Assembly: GCF_000948975.2 (NCBI RefSeq)
Contig: NZ_CP059735.1
Span: 1,488,001 to 1,552,000 of the forward strand
DNA: 64,000 nucleotides
Direction of reading: 5' to 3'
Source: Thalassomonas actiniarum
GTDB taxonomy: Bacteria > Pseudomonadota > Gammaproteobacteria > Enterobacterales > Alteromonadaceae
The notes beneath the pieces were generated by a model, which saw only the letters and a list, made by a program, of their open reading frames with translations, made no database searches and was not told where the DNA came from. Of this stretch, positions 17,259 through 26,482 are shown piece after piece; position 1 is the stretch's first letter, and each line of letters begins with the position of its first letter. The position numbers and the translations under genes were made by a program.

Positions 17259-17681
17259 ATGACAACATCCTCAAACGTGCTTGCTTTTGCCCCGGCAGAT
17301 ACTGATTCCGCTAACCATTTTTTTAGCCGTAAACTGGCATTTGAGACCGACTGTTCAGATGTTTATGCCGATATTCTGGCGGGTAACCAGGCTTTTGTAT
17401 TGCTTGATGTCCGCTCTGAGCAAGCTTTCGAGAAAAGTCATGCCATTACCGCCGTGAGTATGCCGCATGCCGACATTAATGGCCAGTGCTTGTCAAAGTA
17501 TGCTGATGATACTGTTTTTGTGGTTTATTGCTGGGGCCCTGGCTGTAATGGCGCCACTAAAGCCGCCGCTAAAATCTCAGCTTTGGGTTATGCCGTAAAA
17601 GAAATGATCGGCGGCATCCACTACTGGGAAGACTTTGAACGTTACCCGGTCAATCGGCGCTCGGCCCAGGCACAGCTTTAA
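17259..17681 (+). CDS. Rhodanese-like domain protein
   Basis: This is a 140-residue single-domain sulfurtransferase-like protein. VLLDVRSEQAFEKSHAITAVSMPH is the rhodanese CH2A region and CWGPGCN supplies the active-site Cys91 loop. An RBS (AGGAG) sits 9 bp upstream. It is cytoplasmic. The divergent LysR gene is the likely regulator. Its stop overlaps the end of the convergent desaturase-like gene. Confidence 0.88.
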   Translation: MTTSSNVLAFAPADTDSANHFFSRKLAFETDCSDVYADILAGNQAFVLLDVRSEQAFEKSHAITAVSMPHADINGQCLSKYADDTVFVVYCWGPGCNGATKAAAKISALGYAVKEMIGGIHYWEDFERYPVNRRSAQAQL

Positions 17682-18865
17682 AAGACCGGAAGAATATCTG
17701 CAATTGCCGCAACCAGGGGAGTTGATAAGGTGGCGCTGAAATAGAGCATCACAGGTAAACGTAAGGTTTCGACGCCCAGGTAGCCGAGTTTGTTTTCCAG
17801 TAATGCGTTGGCGCTTACCAACCCTGTGACAATAAGCACGGTTGCAACTAATATCGAGAGCGTGGGTAGCATTGGCGATAACAAGATAAAGCTACAAGAT
17901 AAATAAAAAATCATCAGCATGGAAAAGGCAACGTAGCATTTGATCGGCAATGAAGTTTGCGGATCATATTTCTCACGCCGGGCGCAGCCTGTTTTTTGTA
18001 AGGGCACCGGGTTTGCTGTTTCTTTATTCCTGCAATCTTTTGGCCGCCAGCCGGTTGGTTTAAACCAGAGCCTGAGTTTATCCCGCCAGGATTGGGTGGT
18101 GGCGGTGTCTTTTGCCAGCATCCACCAGTGTTGTAGATTCGCCTTGATCGGGTTTAAGGTCTTTAACGGGTGGCTGGTGCCGTAATGGCATGGTTCGGAG
18201 GCTAACTCTGCTTGCCAGCTGCCAAACATCCTGTCCCAGATCACCAGGGTACCGCCGTAATTTTTGTCGATATAAAGCGGATTTTTCGCATGATGGACCC
18301 TGTGGCTTGACGGGGTCGATAAAATACCTTCGATATAGGGAATTTTGTTTATCAGTTGGTTGTGCAGCCAGAACTGGTAAAGTTTTAATAAGATAAACAA
18401 TACCAGGAACACCTGCGGCGGACAGCCTAACAGGGCTAACGGCAGATAAAAGACCCAGGAAAAGGCATATTGGAAGGCGCTTTGCCTCAATGCCGTGGTG
18501 AGATTATATTCTTCACTTTGATGATGGCCGACATGGGCGCCCCAGAGAAAATTAAACTGGTGGGCGCAGCGATGGAACCAGTAATAACAAAAATCAACGG
18601 CGAAAAAGAAAATCAGCCAGGTAGCAGCGGCGCCGGGGGGAAATTCAAATAACCTGTGTTGGTCGAACAGGTAAATAAACACGGCAAAGGTATAGGCCTT
18701 GAGCAGGGCATCCGAAATGAGTAGCAGCATGCCCATAGACAAGCTGGCGACACTGTCGTTGAACCTGTGCAGCTTTTGTCCTTTTAGCCGCAGCAGTACA
18801 TATTCAAGGAGCATAAACATCAGGAATAACGGAATAGCCAGTCCGTTGATATTGTAATCCTGCAT
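17678..18865 (-). CDS. Sterol desaturase/fatty acid hydroxylase family membrane protein
   Basis: This is a 395-residue polytopic protein. The ATG at 18865 is chosen because a perfect AGGAGG (18872-18877) lies six bases upstream; an ATG at 18895 has no such site. The di-iron histidine clusters are HRCAH, HVGHH and HRVHH, as in the fatty-acid hydroxylase superfamily. N- and C-terminal helices flank them. The substrate is unknown; lipid hydroxylation is expected. It converges with and overlaps the rhodanese gene by 4 bp. Confidence 0.87.
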   Translation of the reverse strand: MQDYNINGLAIPLFLMFMLLEYVLLRLKGQKLHRFNDSVASLSMGMLLLISDALLKAYTFAVFIYLFDQHRLFEFPPGAAATWLIFFFAVDFCYYWFHRCAHQFNFLWGAHVGHHQSEEYNLTTALRQSAFQYAFSWVFYLPLALLGCPPQVFLVLFILLKLYQFWLHNQLINKIPYIEGILSTPSSHRVHHAKNPLYIDKNYGGTLVIWDRMFGSWQAELASEPCHYGTSHPLKTLNPIKANLQHWWMLAKDTATTQSWRDKLRLWFKPTGWRPKDCRNKETANPVPLQKTGCARREKYDPQTSLPIKCYVAFSMLMIFYLSCSFILLSPMLPTLSILVATVLIVTGLVSANALLENKLGYLGVETLRLPVMLYFSATLSTPLVAAIADILPVF

Positions 18866-18871
18866 GTAAGG

Positions 18872-18877
18872 CCTCCT
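18872..18877 (-). promoter_or_regulatory. Consensus Shine-Dalgarno deciding the desaturase-like start
   Basis: AGGAGG on the minus strand lies 6 nt before the ATG at 18865. Confidence 0.8.
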
Positions 18878-18932
18878 TTTTCGGGTGTTTTTCAACCATG
18901 ATAAACCTCAATCCTGCTCAGGGAAAGTGGTT

Positions 18933-19340
18933 TTACGGCTGATAGAGTCCAATCGATATTTTCAGCCGTGTAAAAGGTTTGATTTGATCCAGCACAGCGA
19001 CTACCTGTTTGTAGCTGGTGTCTTTATGGGGTCTTAGCAGGATATGTTCCGTCGGGTTGTTGGCAATAAAATATTCTATCCGGGCGGGCAGGCGGGTGAT
19101 GTCGACCGCTTTGTTGTTGAAATAGACGATGCCATGCTGGTCTATATGGACCATGATCGTAGTGGCTTTTTTATTGCTGGCTTTATCTGTGGTGGATTTT
19201 TTTACTAAAAAACCGCTTTCCTTGACGAATGAGGTGGTGACAATAAAGAAGATCAACATGATAAAGATGATGTCGAGCAAGGAAGTGACATCTACCTTGG
19301 CTTCTTCTTCCTGCTGTGCTCTTTTTTTTCTGCGGCGCAT
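18933..19340 (-). CDS. exbD: ExbD/TolR family proton-channel subunit, solitary
   Basis: This is a 135-residue inner-membrane protein with one N-terminal helix carrying the conserved proton-path aspartate (SLLDIIFIML, Asp23) and a periplasmic ExbD domain. It would energise TonB- or Tol-type systems with an ExbB/TolQ partner. No exbB/tolQ or tonB gene flanks it; upstream is non-coding and downstream is the desaturase-like gene. Confidence 0.85.
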   Translation of the reverse strand: MRRRKKRAQQEEEAKVDVTSLLDIIFIMLIFFIVTTSFVKESGFLVKKSTTDKASNKKATTIMVHIDQHGIVYFNNKAVDITRLPARIEYFIANNPTEHILLRPHKDTSYKQVVAVLDQIKPFTRLKISIGLYQP

Positions 19341-19839
19341 AATCTTTCCCTTGAGGAGGCTTTCTCGGGAAACAGATGAAATGGCTTGATAAAGTCAGCC
19401 ATACCTTTGTTAAGTATAGGATATTTAGCAGCGGCACCATAAAGCTTGTCCTATAGCTTTCAGGCAGGCGCAGTTATTTTTCAATCTTGTTCAGTCTAAT
19501 GGTTAAGCGGTTGAAGAATAGGCTTTTTTCTTGTTGCATCCGGTAAGTTACCTCTTGTTCCCCGGCATGGCTACTGGCTGTTCTTTGTCTTTAACTTGTC
19601 TTTGTTTTTGGTTTTTTGGCCTGCCCGGTAATATTGCGGGTAAATATTACCCGGGCAAAAGTGAAAAAACGGGAAATTTAGCTAGGCTTATATAATCATC
19701 GACTTAGGTTGACTGATATCCTGCCGCTGGGAAGAGTCGTGGTTATCATTTCCTGATATGCACTCATAAAGTGATTGAATTTTCTGTCTCTTACAAAGGA
19801 TTAAGCACAAGTTTAATAGCAACCAGGGAAAGAGCTAAA
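19341..19839. other. Intergenic region between exbD and chemoreceptor, with a hairpin
   Basis: About 500 bp holds no credible gene. A 13-bp inverted repeat with one bulged G (19623-19656, GCCCGGTAATATT arm) lacks a T run on either strand, so it is not a standard terminator. A TATAAT hexamer near 19692 could be the chemoreceptor -10. Confidence 0.4.
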
Positions 19840-22623
19840 ATGAAGACAAAAACTACCCGTGATAACCTGCCTCTCAGTCTGCAAGGGGCATTCGAACAGT
19901 TAGCCAGTCCGGTTATACTGATTGATAGTGAACTTAGTATCAGTTATCTCAACCAGGCGGCGATAGCCTTATTTAAATCCCATGAAAGCATCTTGCAAAA
20001 GAAGTGGCCGCGTTTTCAGGCAAATAAAAAACTGATCTTGGGGACAGATATAGATGGCCTTTATCAGGAGTTTATTCCCGAAGGCCAGGACTTTAATCTC
20101 AATGAGCCAAAATCCCGCTCCGTAGAAGTGAATCTGGAACAGTTATTTTTCAAAGTGACGGCTAATCCCCTTTATGATCAGCAAAAGGAATATCTGGGAC
20201 ATTGCCTGGAGATCCTGGATATTACCCGGCAGCGGGAGCAGGAATTGCAGCTGTTGGATGCATCGGCACAAATTGCCGCCATCAGTAAAGCCCAGGCGGT
20301 GATTGAATTTAATATGGACGGTACCATCATTACCGCCAATGACAACTTTTTACAGACGTTAGGTTATCGCCTGGAGGAAATACAGGGTAAGCATCACAGC
20401 ATGTTTGTCGAGCCTGGGGTCGAAAGCAGCGCCGAATATCTGGAGTTCTGGGAAAAGCTCAATGCCGGGGAATTTGAGTCCAGGGAGTATAAGCGCCTGG
20501 GTAAAGGGGGCAAGGAGATATGGATCCAGGCCTCTTATAATCCTGTTTTTGATTTAGCCGGCAAGCCGGTGAAAGTGGTCAAATTTGCCACCGATGTCAC
20601 CGAGCAGAAACAGCGTAATGCCGACTTCTGCGGACAGATTGCCGCGATAAGCAAGTCTCAGGCGGTGATCGAATTTAATATGGAGGGTATTATCCTCAAT
20701 GCCAACGAAAACTTCCTGCAAACGGTCGGTTATTCCCTGGAAGAAATCCAGGGACGACATCACAGCATGTTTGTTGAACCCGGTTTTGAAAGCAGCATCG
20801 AATATAAGGAATTTTGGGCAAAACTTAGCCTCGGAGAATATGAGTCAAAAGAGTATAAACGTATCGGCAAGGCAGGGCGGGAAATATGGATACAGGCCTC
20901 TTATAATCCTATTTTTGATCTTAACGGTAAGCCCTTTAAAGTCGTTAAGTTTGCCACCGATGTAACCCAGCAAAAACTCAATAATGCCGATTTTTCAGGA
21001 CAAATTGCCGCCATCGGTAAAGCACAGGCGGTGATCGAGTTTAATATGGACGGCACCATTATTACCGCCAATGATAATTTCCTGCAAACGGTAGGCTACA
21101 GCCTGGAAGAGATCCAGGGAAAGCACCACAACATGTTTGTCGAACCCGGCTATAAAACCAGCAACGAATATAAAGAGTTTTGGGCCAAGCTTAACCGCGG
21201 TGAGTATGAGGCCAGTGAATATAAACGCCTGGGCAAAGGAGGCAAGGAGATCTGGATCCAGGCTTCCTATAATCCGATTTTTGACCTTAACGGCAAAGCA
21301 TTTAAAGTGGTGAAATTTGCCAGTGATGTTACCGGGCAAAAACTGGCCAATGCCGATGTTTCCGGGCAAATTTCCGCGATAAGCAAGGCGCAGGCGGTGA
21401 GCGAATTTAATATGGACGGCACTATCATTACCGCCAACGACAACTTTCTCAATGCCATGGGTTATGAGCTGGCTGAGGTAAAAGGCCAGCATCACAGTAT
21501 GTTTGTCGATCCCATATATAAAAGCAGCGAAGAGTACCGGTTATTCTGGCACAAGCTTAATCTGGGTGAATATGATGCCAATGAATATATGCGTTTAGGC
21601 AAAGGCGGCAAAGAGATCTGGATTCAGGCTTCTTATAATCCGGTGTTTGATCTGAACGGCAAGCCATTTAAGGTAGTGAAGTATGCCACGGATATTACGG
21701 CGCGCAAAAAGGCCATTGCGCAAATTAAAAAAGTGCTCTTGTCTATGTCCCGGGGTAACCTGACCGACTTTATCGAAGGTGAATTGGTGGGAGAGTTTGG
21801 CGTGATTGGCGAGGCCATGAATGAACTGATCACTATTCTCAATAAAATGGTCGGCGATATCCACAGTACTTCAACCAAGGTTTATGAGTCGGTTACCGAC
21901 ATAGCCAGAGGCAATGACGAACTGAGTCACCGTACGGAAACACAAGCGTCCAGCCTGGAAGAAACGGCTTCTGCTATGGAAGAACTTGCCAGTACCGTGC
22001 AACAAAACGCGGAAAACTCAACCGAAGCCAGTAAGTTGTCCAAATCTGTAATGGTTAAAGCCAATAACGGCGGTGAAGTGGTGAGAAATGCCATCACCGC
22101 CATGAGTGATATTAACAAATCCAGTAAGAAAATTGCCGATATCATCAGTGTTATCGATGAAATTGCCTTTCAAACCAATTTGCTGGCGTTAAATGCCGCC
22201 GTCGAAGCAGCACGTGCCGGGGAGCAGGGACGTGGTTTTGCGGTGGTGGCCGCCGAAGTACGTAATCTGGCGCAACGCTCTGCCGGAGCCGCCAAGGAAA
22301 TCAAAGGCTTGATCAATGACAGCGTAGAAGCCGTAGGTCAAGGTACGAAATTAGTGGATGAAACCGGGCAAACTTTTGATGAGCTGGTCAAGGCCATAGG
22401 TGAAGTGGGCAAAATGATCGATGATATTGACGGTGCCGGTAAAGAGCAGAACGCCGGTATCGGCGAGGTCAGTGCCGCAGTAACTCAGATGGATGAAATG
22501 ACTCAGCAAAACGCCGCCCTGGTGGAAGAGTCGGCTGCCGGCAGCAAAGCCATGGAAACACTCGTGCAATCCTTGCTGGAGCAGGTAGACTTCTTCAATA
22601 ATGAAAGCAGTGAAGAGGCATAA
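19840..22623 (+). CDS. Soluble methyl-accepting chemotaxis protein with five PAS domains
   Basis: This is a 927-residue cytoplasmic chemoreceptor; the ATG at 19840 follows an AGGGAAAGAG ribosome site, whereas a GTG at 19771 has none. A divergent PAS domain (about 15-130) precedes four almost identical PAS modules of exactly 122 residues each (144-265, 266-387, 388-509, 510-631). A HAMP-like segment (about 635-690) and a full MCP signalling hairpin with the conserved tip ([20 protein letters not shown]) follow. No membrane helix is present. It resembles BdlA/Aer-type redox or energy sensors feeding CheA. Tandem amplification of one PAS unit is the striking feature. Confidence 0.93.
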   Translation: MKTKTTRDNLPLSLQGAFEQLASPVILIDSELSISYLNQAAIALFKSHESILQKKWPRFQANKKLILGTDIDGLYQEFIPEGQDFNLNEPKSRSVEVNLEQLFFKVTANPLYDQQKEYLGHCLEILDITRQREQELQLLDASAQIAAISKAQAVIEFNMDGTIITANDNFLQTLGYRLEEIQGKHHSMFVEPGVESSAEYLEFWEKLNAGEFESREYKRLGKGGKEIWIQASYNPVFDLAGKPVKVVKFATDVTEQKQRNADFCGQIAAISKSQAVIEFNMEGIILNANENFLQTVGYSLEEIQGRHHSMFVEPGFESSIEYKEFWAKLSLGEYESKEYKRIGKAGREIWIQASYNPIFDLNGKPFKVVKFATDVTQQKLNNADFSGQIAAIGKAQAVIEFNMDGTIITANDNFLQTVGYSLEEIQGKHHNMFVEPGYKTSNEYKEFWAKLNRGEYEASEYKRLGKGGKEIWIQASYNPIFDLNGKAFKVVKFASDVTGQKLANADVSGQISAISKAQAVSEFNMDGTIITANDNFLNAMGYELAEVKGQHHSMFVDPIYKSSEEYRLFWHKLNLGEYDANEYMRLGKGGKEIWIQASYNPVFDLNGKPFKVVKYATDITARKKAIAQIKKVLLSMSRGNLTDFIEGELVGEFGVIGEAMNELITILNKMVGDIHSTSTKVYESVTDIARGNDELSHRTETQASSLEETASAMEELASTVQQNAENSTEASKLSKSVMVKANNGGEVVRNAITAMSDINKSSKKIADIISVIDEIAFQTNLLALNAAVEAARAGEQGRGFAVVAAEVRNLAQRSAGAAKEIKGLINDSVEAVGQGTKLVDETGQTFDELVKAIGEVGKMIDDIDGAGKEQNAGIGEVSAAVTQMDEMTQQNAALVEESAAGSKAMETLVQSLLEQVDFFNNESSEEA
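20269..21732 (+). repeat. Four tandem 366-bp PAS-encoding repeats
   Basis: Units begin at 20269, 20635, 21001 and 21367, each 122 codons with no indels. Conserved landmarks in each are AQAV.EFNM.G, HHSMFV or HHNMFV, and [13 protein letters not shown] or its close variant. Confidence 0.92.
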
Positions 22624-22699
22624 AAGAGCAAGAGCCGGAAGAGCTGAATTGTTGGCTTGTGTGCTTGTTGGCTCATTTTTTAGTACAGTTGCTTTTATA

Positions 22700-22725
22700 A
22701 AAAGGCCAGCATTTGCTGGCCTTTT
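22700..22725. terminator. Bidirectional terminator between chemoreceptor and porin
   Basis: A perfect 11-bp stem (AAAAGGCCAGC / GCTGGCCTTTT) with an ATTT loop has A and T flanks, so it can serve both convergent genes. Confidence 0.9.
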
Positions 22726-22748
22726 AAGGTCATGGCAATCAGCAGGAG

Positions 22749-23894
22749 TTAGAAAATAAAATCTATGCCCATGGTCAGGGTGCGGGAATCGCCGTGGTAA
22801 GCCCAACCTGTTGCTTTATTCCCCTGCTCTTCAAACTTATCATATTGTATTTTGAACGAGGCGCTGGGATGGAAGTTATAGCGTACCCCGTAGCCCAAAA
22901 TATAATGCTCTTCTAAATCCTTGGTGGCGGCAGCGGTCTTGGTGTTTTCATGATCGGCTTTTGAATAGGCGATATAAGGCTGGAAATCGCCAATATTGTA
23001 AACCAGGGATACCAGGTAAGTGGGGTATTCTGTGCCGACCACATCATCATATTCAACGTGGTTCCAGTCAAACAAGAAGGTGAATTGGTTGAAATTGTAA
23101 TAACCACCAAAACCTAAAAACTGCTGATCGAAGGGGACACTGTCTGTTTCTGTGCCGTCCTGGGCGGTTGTGGTGCGGTCTCTGTCATTTTGGAAATAGA
23201 CAAATCTGACTTCAAAATCATCCCCGGCAATATTCCAGTTAAAGCCGAGAATATCGCTCCAGAACTCATCGACAGAGCGTGCGTTACCGCCAAAAAGCTC
23301 ATCATAAAACAGCATTTCTTTGTTGTCGTAGGAATTCTCATTACCGTAAAAGAAGGTTAAATTGTTGGAGTAATCTCCCCACTCAAAATCATAGCTGGCC
23401 TGGAAACTGTTGAATTGGGTGATTTGCCACCAGTAAAGATTGGATGGCGGCCGCATCCAGGGGTAGGCATAACCGACTTCTGAAAATTCGGAGTAATAAT
23501 ACATGGGGATATTACGCCGTCCGGCCATTACCGACCAGCTGTCATTGACCTGATACGTCAGATAATACCAGTCAAATTCAGGCTCAAAATCGTCTGTACC
23601 TTTGGCTACCAGCTGGGCGGTAAATTTCAGGTCGTCGCCTAAATCAACCAATGCCTGCAGAGCAAAGACACTTTCCGGGGTGAATTTAATGTCATTATCA
23701 TACTGACCGACATCGTAGAAATCTGCGGTGAGGATTTCATCCCGTGTTTCTCCGGGGTTTAGCGGGTCATCGACACTGCCGAAGGTTTTCCCCGCAACAA
23801 TTGAACCGTAGCCACTAAATGCCACATCCGCGAGGGCTGAATGGGGCACAATGATAGTAGCAATCAACATAGTTAAGACTTTAAATAGCTTCAT
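22749..23894 (-). CDS. Outer-membrane porin-like beta-barrel protein
   Basis: This is a 381-residue exported protein. The signal peptide ends at ALA, and the body has alternating hydrophobic strands rich in Tyr, Trp and Phe, ending LTMGIDFIF with the C-terminal phenylalanine of barrel proteins. I cannot place it in a specific porin family. It starts 12 bp after the phosphate-binding-like gene, so they form one operon. Uptake of an anion or phosphate-related solute is plausible but inferred. Confidence 0.8.
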   Translation of the reverse strand: MKLFKVLTMLIATIIVPHSALADVAFSGYGSIVAGKTFGSVDDPLNPGETRDEILTADFYDVGQYDNDIKFTPESVFALQALVDLGDDLKFTAQLVAKGTDDFEPEFDWYYLTYQVNDSWSVMAGRRNIPMYYYSEFSEVGYAYPWMRPPSNLYWWQITQFNSFQASYDFEWGDYSNNLTFFYGNENSYDNKEMLFYDELFGGNARSVDEFWSDILGFNWNIAGDDFEVRFVYFQNDRDRTTTAQDGTETDSVPFDQQFLGFGGYYNFNQFTFLFDWNHVEYDDVVGTEYPTYLVSLVYNIGDFQPYIAYSKADHENTKTAAATKDLEEHYILGYGVRYNFHPSASFKIQYDKFEEQGNKATGWAYHGDSRTLTMGIDFIF

Positions 23895-23906
23895 GTTAAA
23901 TACTTC

Positions 23907-24356
23907 CTAATAGGTGGCGATAACTTTAACGGCATCGGTAACGGCAGAGGCATCAACATAGCTGATGGCGTCTTTGTTGGCCGATACTGTGGCAATAATT
24001 TCAGCATCTGATGTCAACTCTCTGGGCATGGTTCCTTTGCCGGTAAAAACGAGTTTTGACCAGTAGGCATTGACCTGGGTAGTGGTGCGGCCGATCACCA
24101 GCTTGTTGAAATTATCCCGTGAAGCCGCGCCTTTGCTGGCATTCATAGGCAAGATAACATTGCCGTTATCGAACTTTTTAACCTTGCCCATAAATATTTT
24201 CTTGATGGTTTTTTTATCCAGTGACGCACTGTTATCCGGGTGAACGATCACGGCTATTTCAGCAAAAGCGATGTTGCTGACAAAGATGAATAAACTGGCA
24301 AAAATTAATCCTATTAATTTTTCTGGTTTATTTCTTTTAGGTTGGAGTTTCTCCAT
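23907..24356 (-). CDS. One-lobed phosphate-ABC-transporter substrate-binding-like protein
   Basis: This is a 149-residue exported protein with an N-terminal signal anchor and a PstS-type domain (VIVHPDNSASLDKKTIKKIFMGK). It is half the length of a normal PstS, so it represents a single lobe, as in the small 'phosphate ABC transporter substrate-binding protein' group common in marine gammaproteobacteria. No pstCAB genes are nearby. It shares the operon with a porin. The RBS context AAGAGGTATTCT recurs upstream of the preceding small frame. Confidence 0.8.
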   Translation of the reverse strand: MEKLQPKRNKPEKLIGLIFASLFIFVSNIAFAEIAVIVHPDNSASLDKKTIKKIFMGKVKKFDNGNVILPMNASKGAASRDNFNKLVIGRTTTQVNAYWSKLVFTGKGTMPRELTSDAEIIATVSANKDAISYVDASAVTDAVKVIATY

Positions 24357-24376
24357 GAAAGAATACCTCTTAGTGA

Positions 24377-24634
24377 TTAATGGTTGTAAGTTATTTGCTT
24401 GTTATGGTTTTCCTGCGCTTTAGCGCAGCGGGTTGTTATAGAATATTGATTGCGGTTTGCACTGGTAACAGCACGAGTTACTGTCTGGGATAGCAAGAGG
24501 GTGGTGTAATGAATGTTATTGTCTGAAAAGGCATGCGCTATTGCCCGGGGAGTTTGGTCACTGAGTCCTTGAGAGTTTTGATTAACGCCGGCCAGGCAGA
24601 TTAAGCTTAACCGTTGGGGAAGAGCCATAGTCAT
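24377..24634 (-). CDS. Small hypothetical protein (uncertain)
   Basis: An 85-residue frame starts after an AAGAGGTATTCT leader nearly identical to that of the next gene, which suggests genuine translation or a duplicated leader. The protein has no recognisable domain and an unremarkable composition. It lies 20 bp upstream of the substrate-binding-like gene. Confidence 0.35.
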   Translation of the reverse strand: MTMALPQRLSLICLAGVNQNSQGLSDQTPRAIAHAFSDNNIHYTTLLLSQTVTRAVTSANRNQYSITTRCAKAQENHNKQITYNH

Positions 24635-24812
24635 AGAGAATACCTCTTGATAAATGCCGGTTATCCTGTGACCAGTTGATAACGCGTTTATTTACTTCGG
24701 GGCATCCCTGCGGGCTACTAAATATTTAGACCAGTTTTCGTAGAAAAGCCAATAAGGCGTTAATTATCCTCTATCTCTTGTGCCGGACAGCGGCGGTTTT
24801 AAGTAGCTTTTT

Positions 24813-25685
24813 TCAGTTTTGGGAGGCAAAAGTTGAACAGGCGTGTTCGGCGGCCATCAGCTTGGGCCATTGTGCCAGTTGGCAGATAAGTTGCTGTTGC
24901 CAATACTTATCTTGCCAGATAGCCCCGTGCTGTAAGTCTTGTGCTATCCATAAACGTTTTACGCCTCCTGCCCGGGCATAAAGGCTTTCACTGTGTTTTT
25001 TATTGATCACCCTATCGGCATCGCTGTGTACGATCAATAGCGGAGTATGGCTTAAGCCGGAGATAAAGTTTTGCGGGGCGTAATCATCGGAAATGCTCCA
25101 GCTCAAAGGTATTTGCAAGCCCCAGAAAAGCCAGGATTTTCCGAGAATATCCCTGAAAATTTCCCGGTGGGAGGCAAAGGTGCTGTCAAGAATAAGGCCG
25201 AAAACCCGGATATCTTTATTTAAACCTAACATGCCGGTCGCTATGGCGCCGCCCAGGCTTTGGCCGATGATGATGATATTTTCCTCTCCCCGGTCACGGA
25301 GCCATTGATAACCGGAACTGGCATCCTGGATCACAGATTGAAAGTCAGGCTCCCCTTCAGAGCGGCCATAACCCCGGTAGTCGATAATAAAAACATTCCA
25401 GCCGTACTCAGTTAACCAGTACAAATTGGCAATATGATAGCTGAGGTTGGTGGCATTGCCATGGAGAAAATAAACGGTACCCCGGTTGTTTTCTCCACTT
25501 AAGGCCGAGGATAAATACCAGCCGTGCAGCCGGGTTTGATCACTGGATTGAAACTCGACATTTTCATAATTAAAGCCAAAACGTTTGGGGGAGTCGACCA
25601 GCTCAGGCGTTGGCCAGAAAAACAGGCTTTGGCACCCTGACAGGCCCAGTATCAGGGCAAAGGTGAATATCAGCCGTGCAAACAT
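24813..25685 (-). CDS. Alpha/beta-hydrolase lipoprotein
   Basis: This is a 290-residue protein. The ATG at 25685 is chosen because it has an AAGGA site and opens a lipoprotein signal (ALILGLSGC lipobox); 55 further upstream residues are discarded. The fold shows an oxyanion HGNATN, a nucleophile elbow GQSLGG, an acid in HSDAD and a late His (LQHGA). It matches the 'alpha/beta hydrolase, BAAT/FrsA-like' bacterial lipoproteins anchored in the envelope. The substrate is unknown. Confidence 0.85.
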   Translation of the reverse strand: MFARLIFTFALILGLSGCQSLFFWPTPELVDSPKRFGFNYENVEFQSSDQTRLHGWYLSSALSGENNRGTVYFLHGNATNLSYHIANLYWLTEYGWNVFIIDYRGYGRSEGEPDFQSVIQDASSGYQWLRDRGEENIIIIGQSLGGAIATGMLGLNKDIRVFGLILDSTFASHREIFRDILGKSWLFWGLQIPLSWSISDDYAPQNFISGLSHTPLLIVHSDADRVINKKHSESLYARAGGVKRLWIAQDLQHGAIWQDKYWQQQLICQLAQWPKLMAAEHACSTFASQN

Positions 25686-25893
25686 AGAGATCCTTATCAA
25701 AATTAAGCCGTCTTTATAAAAATTTAAGACTATTAAAACCTTAGTTAACAGCTTAAAAAAATGACAGTACCGGGAGGGTAGAAAACTTGTTGAAATAACG
25801 TTAAATGAATAGTAATTAGCCGTTACAGGCGTTATAGTAGCGACCGACAAATCTGTCTACAGCTAAATTTTATGTTCGAGGAAGTAACGAAGT

Positions 25894-26373
25894 ATGAACA
25901 AAACTATTCTATCAGCCCTTATGGTTGGAACTCTTGCTGCCAGTGCAGCTATGCCAGCAGCAGCCGCTAACGACAAAACTTTAAACGCATGGCAAGATTG
26001 CGGTATCGGCGCAATCATTTTCCCTGCTAACGGTACTGCGGCCGCGATTTCCAATATTATCTGGGATTTAGGTACTACGGCTGTTACTTCTAATGCTTCT
26101 TCACAGAATTCATGTTCTGGCGAGAAAGCAAAAACGGCTATGTTCATCCAGGCAACTATGCCGGTACTTGAGCAGGAAGTTGCTGTTGGTGAAGGTGAAT
26201 ATGTAACGGCTATGCTTGAACTGCGTGGTTGTGAAGCCGCCAGCCATTCAGCTATTATCAAAGCTGTGCGCGAAGACTTCGCCCAAAAAGAAAATGATAA
26301 TGCACAAGCCTTATATGAGACTTTAGAACAGCGCGTTGAAACAAGCTTTTCTGCTTCTTGTGCAAGCGTTTAA
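25894..26373 (+). CDS. DUF3015 family exported protein
   Basis: This is a 159-residue protein with a Sec signal (cleavage after AAA near residue 25) and the DUF3015 motif (WQDCGIGAIIFP, then a GTTAVTSNASS stretch). Four cysteines suggest two disulfides. Codon use and strong RBS (GAGGAAG) suggest high expression. The function is unknown. Confidence 0.88.
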   Translation: MNKTILSALMVGTLAASAAMPAAAANDKTLNAWQDCGIGAIIFPANGTAAAISNIIWDLGTTAVTSNASSQNSCSGEKAKTAMFIQATMPVLEQEVAVGEGEYVTAMLELRGCEAASHSAIIKAVREDFAQKENDNAQALYETLEQRVETSFSASCASV

Positions 26374-26395
26374 ACGGCATTTTTTAAATACCGTT

Positions 26396-26423
26396 AAAAA
26401 TGGACCTTCAGGGTCCATTTTTA
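26396..26423 (+). terminator. Terminator after DUF3015 gene
   Basis: A stem TGGACC/GGTCCA extended by A/T pairs, with a TTTTT tail, lies 23 bp after the stop. Confidence 0.85.
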
Positions 26424-26482
26424 CTTTTAGCGGCTGGAAAACTTCTTTTTTATAAGTATTGGCTTATTTTGAGATGAGTTGA

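Noticed and set aside
21595-22145. Minus-strand frames opposite the chemoreceptor
   Set aside because: They repeat with the PAS units and are shadows of the coding strand.
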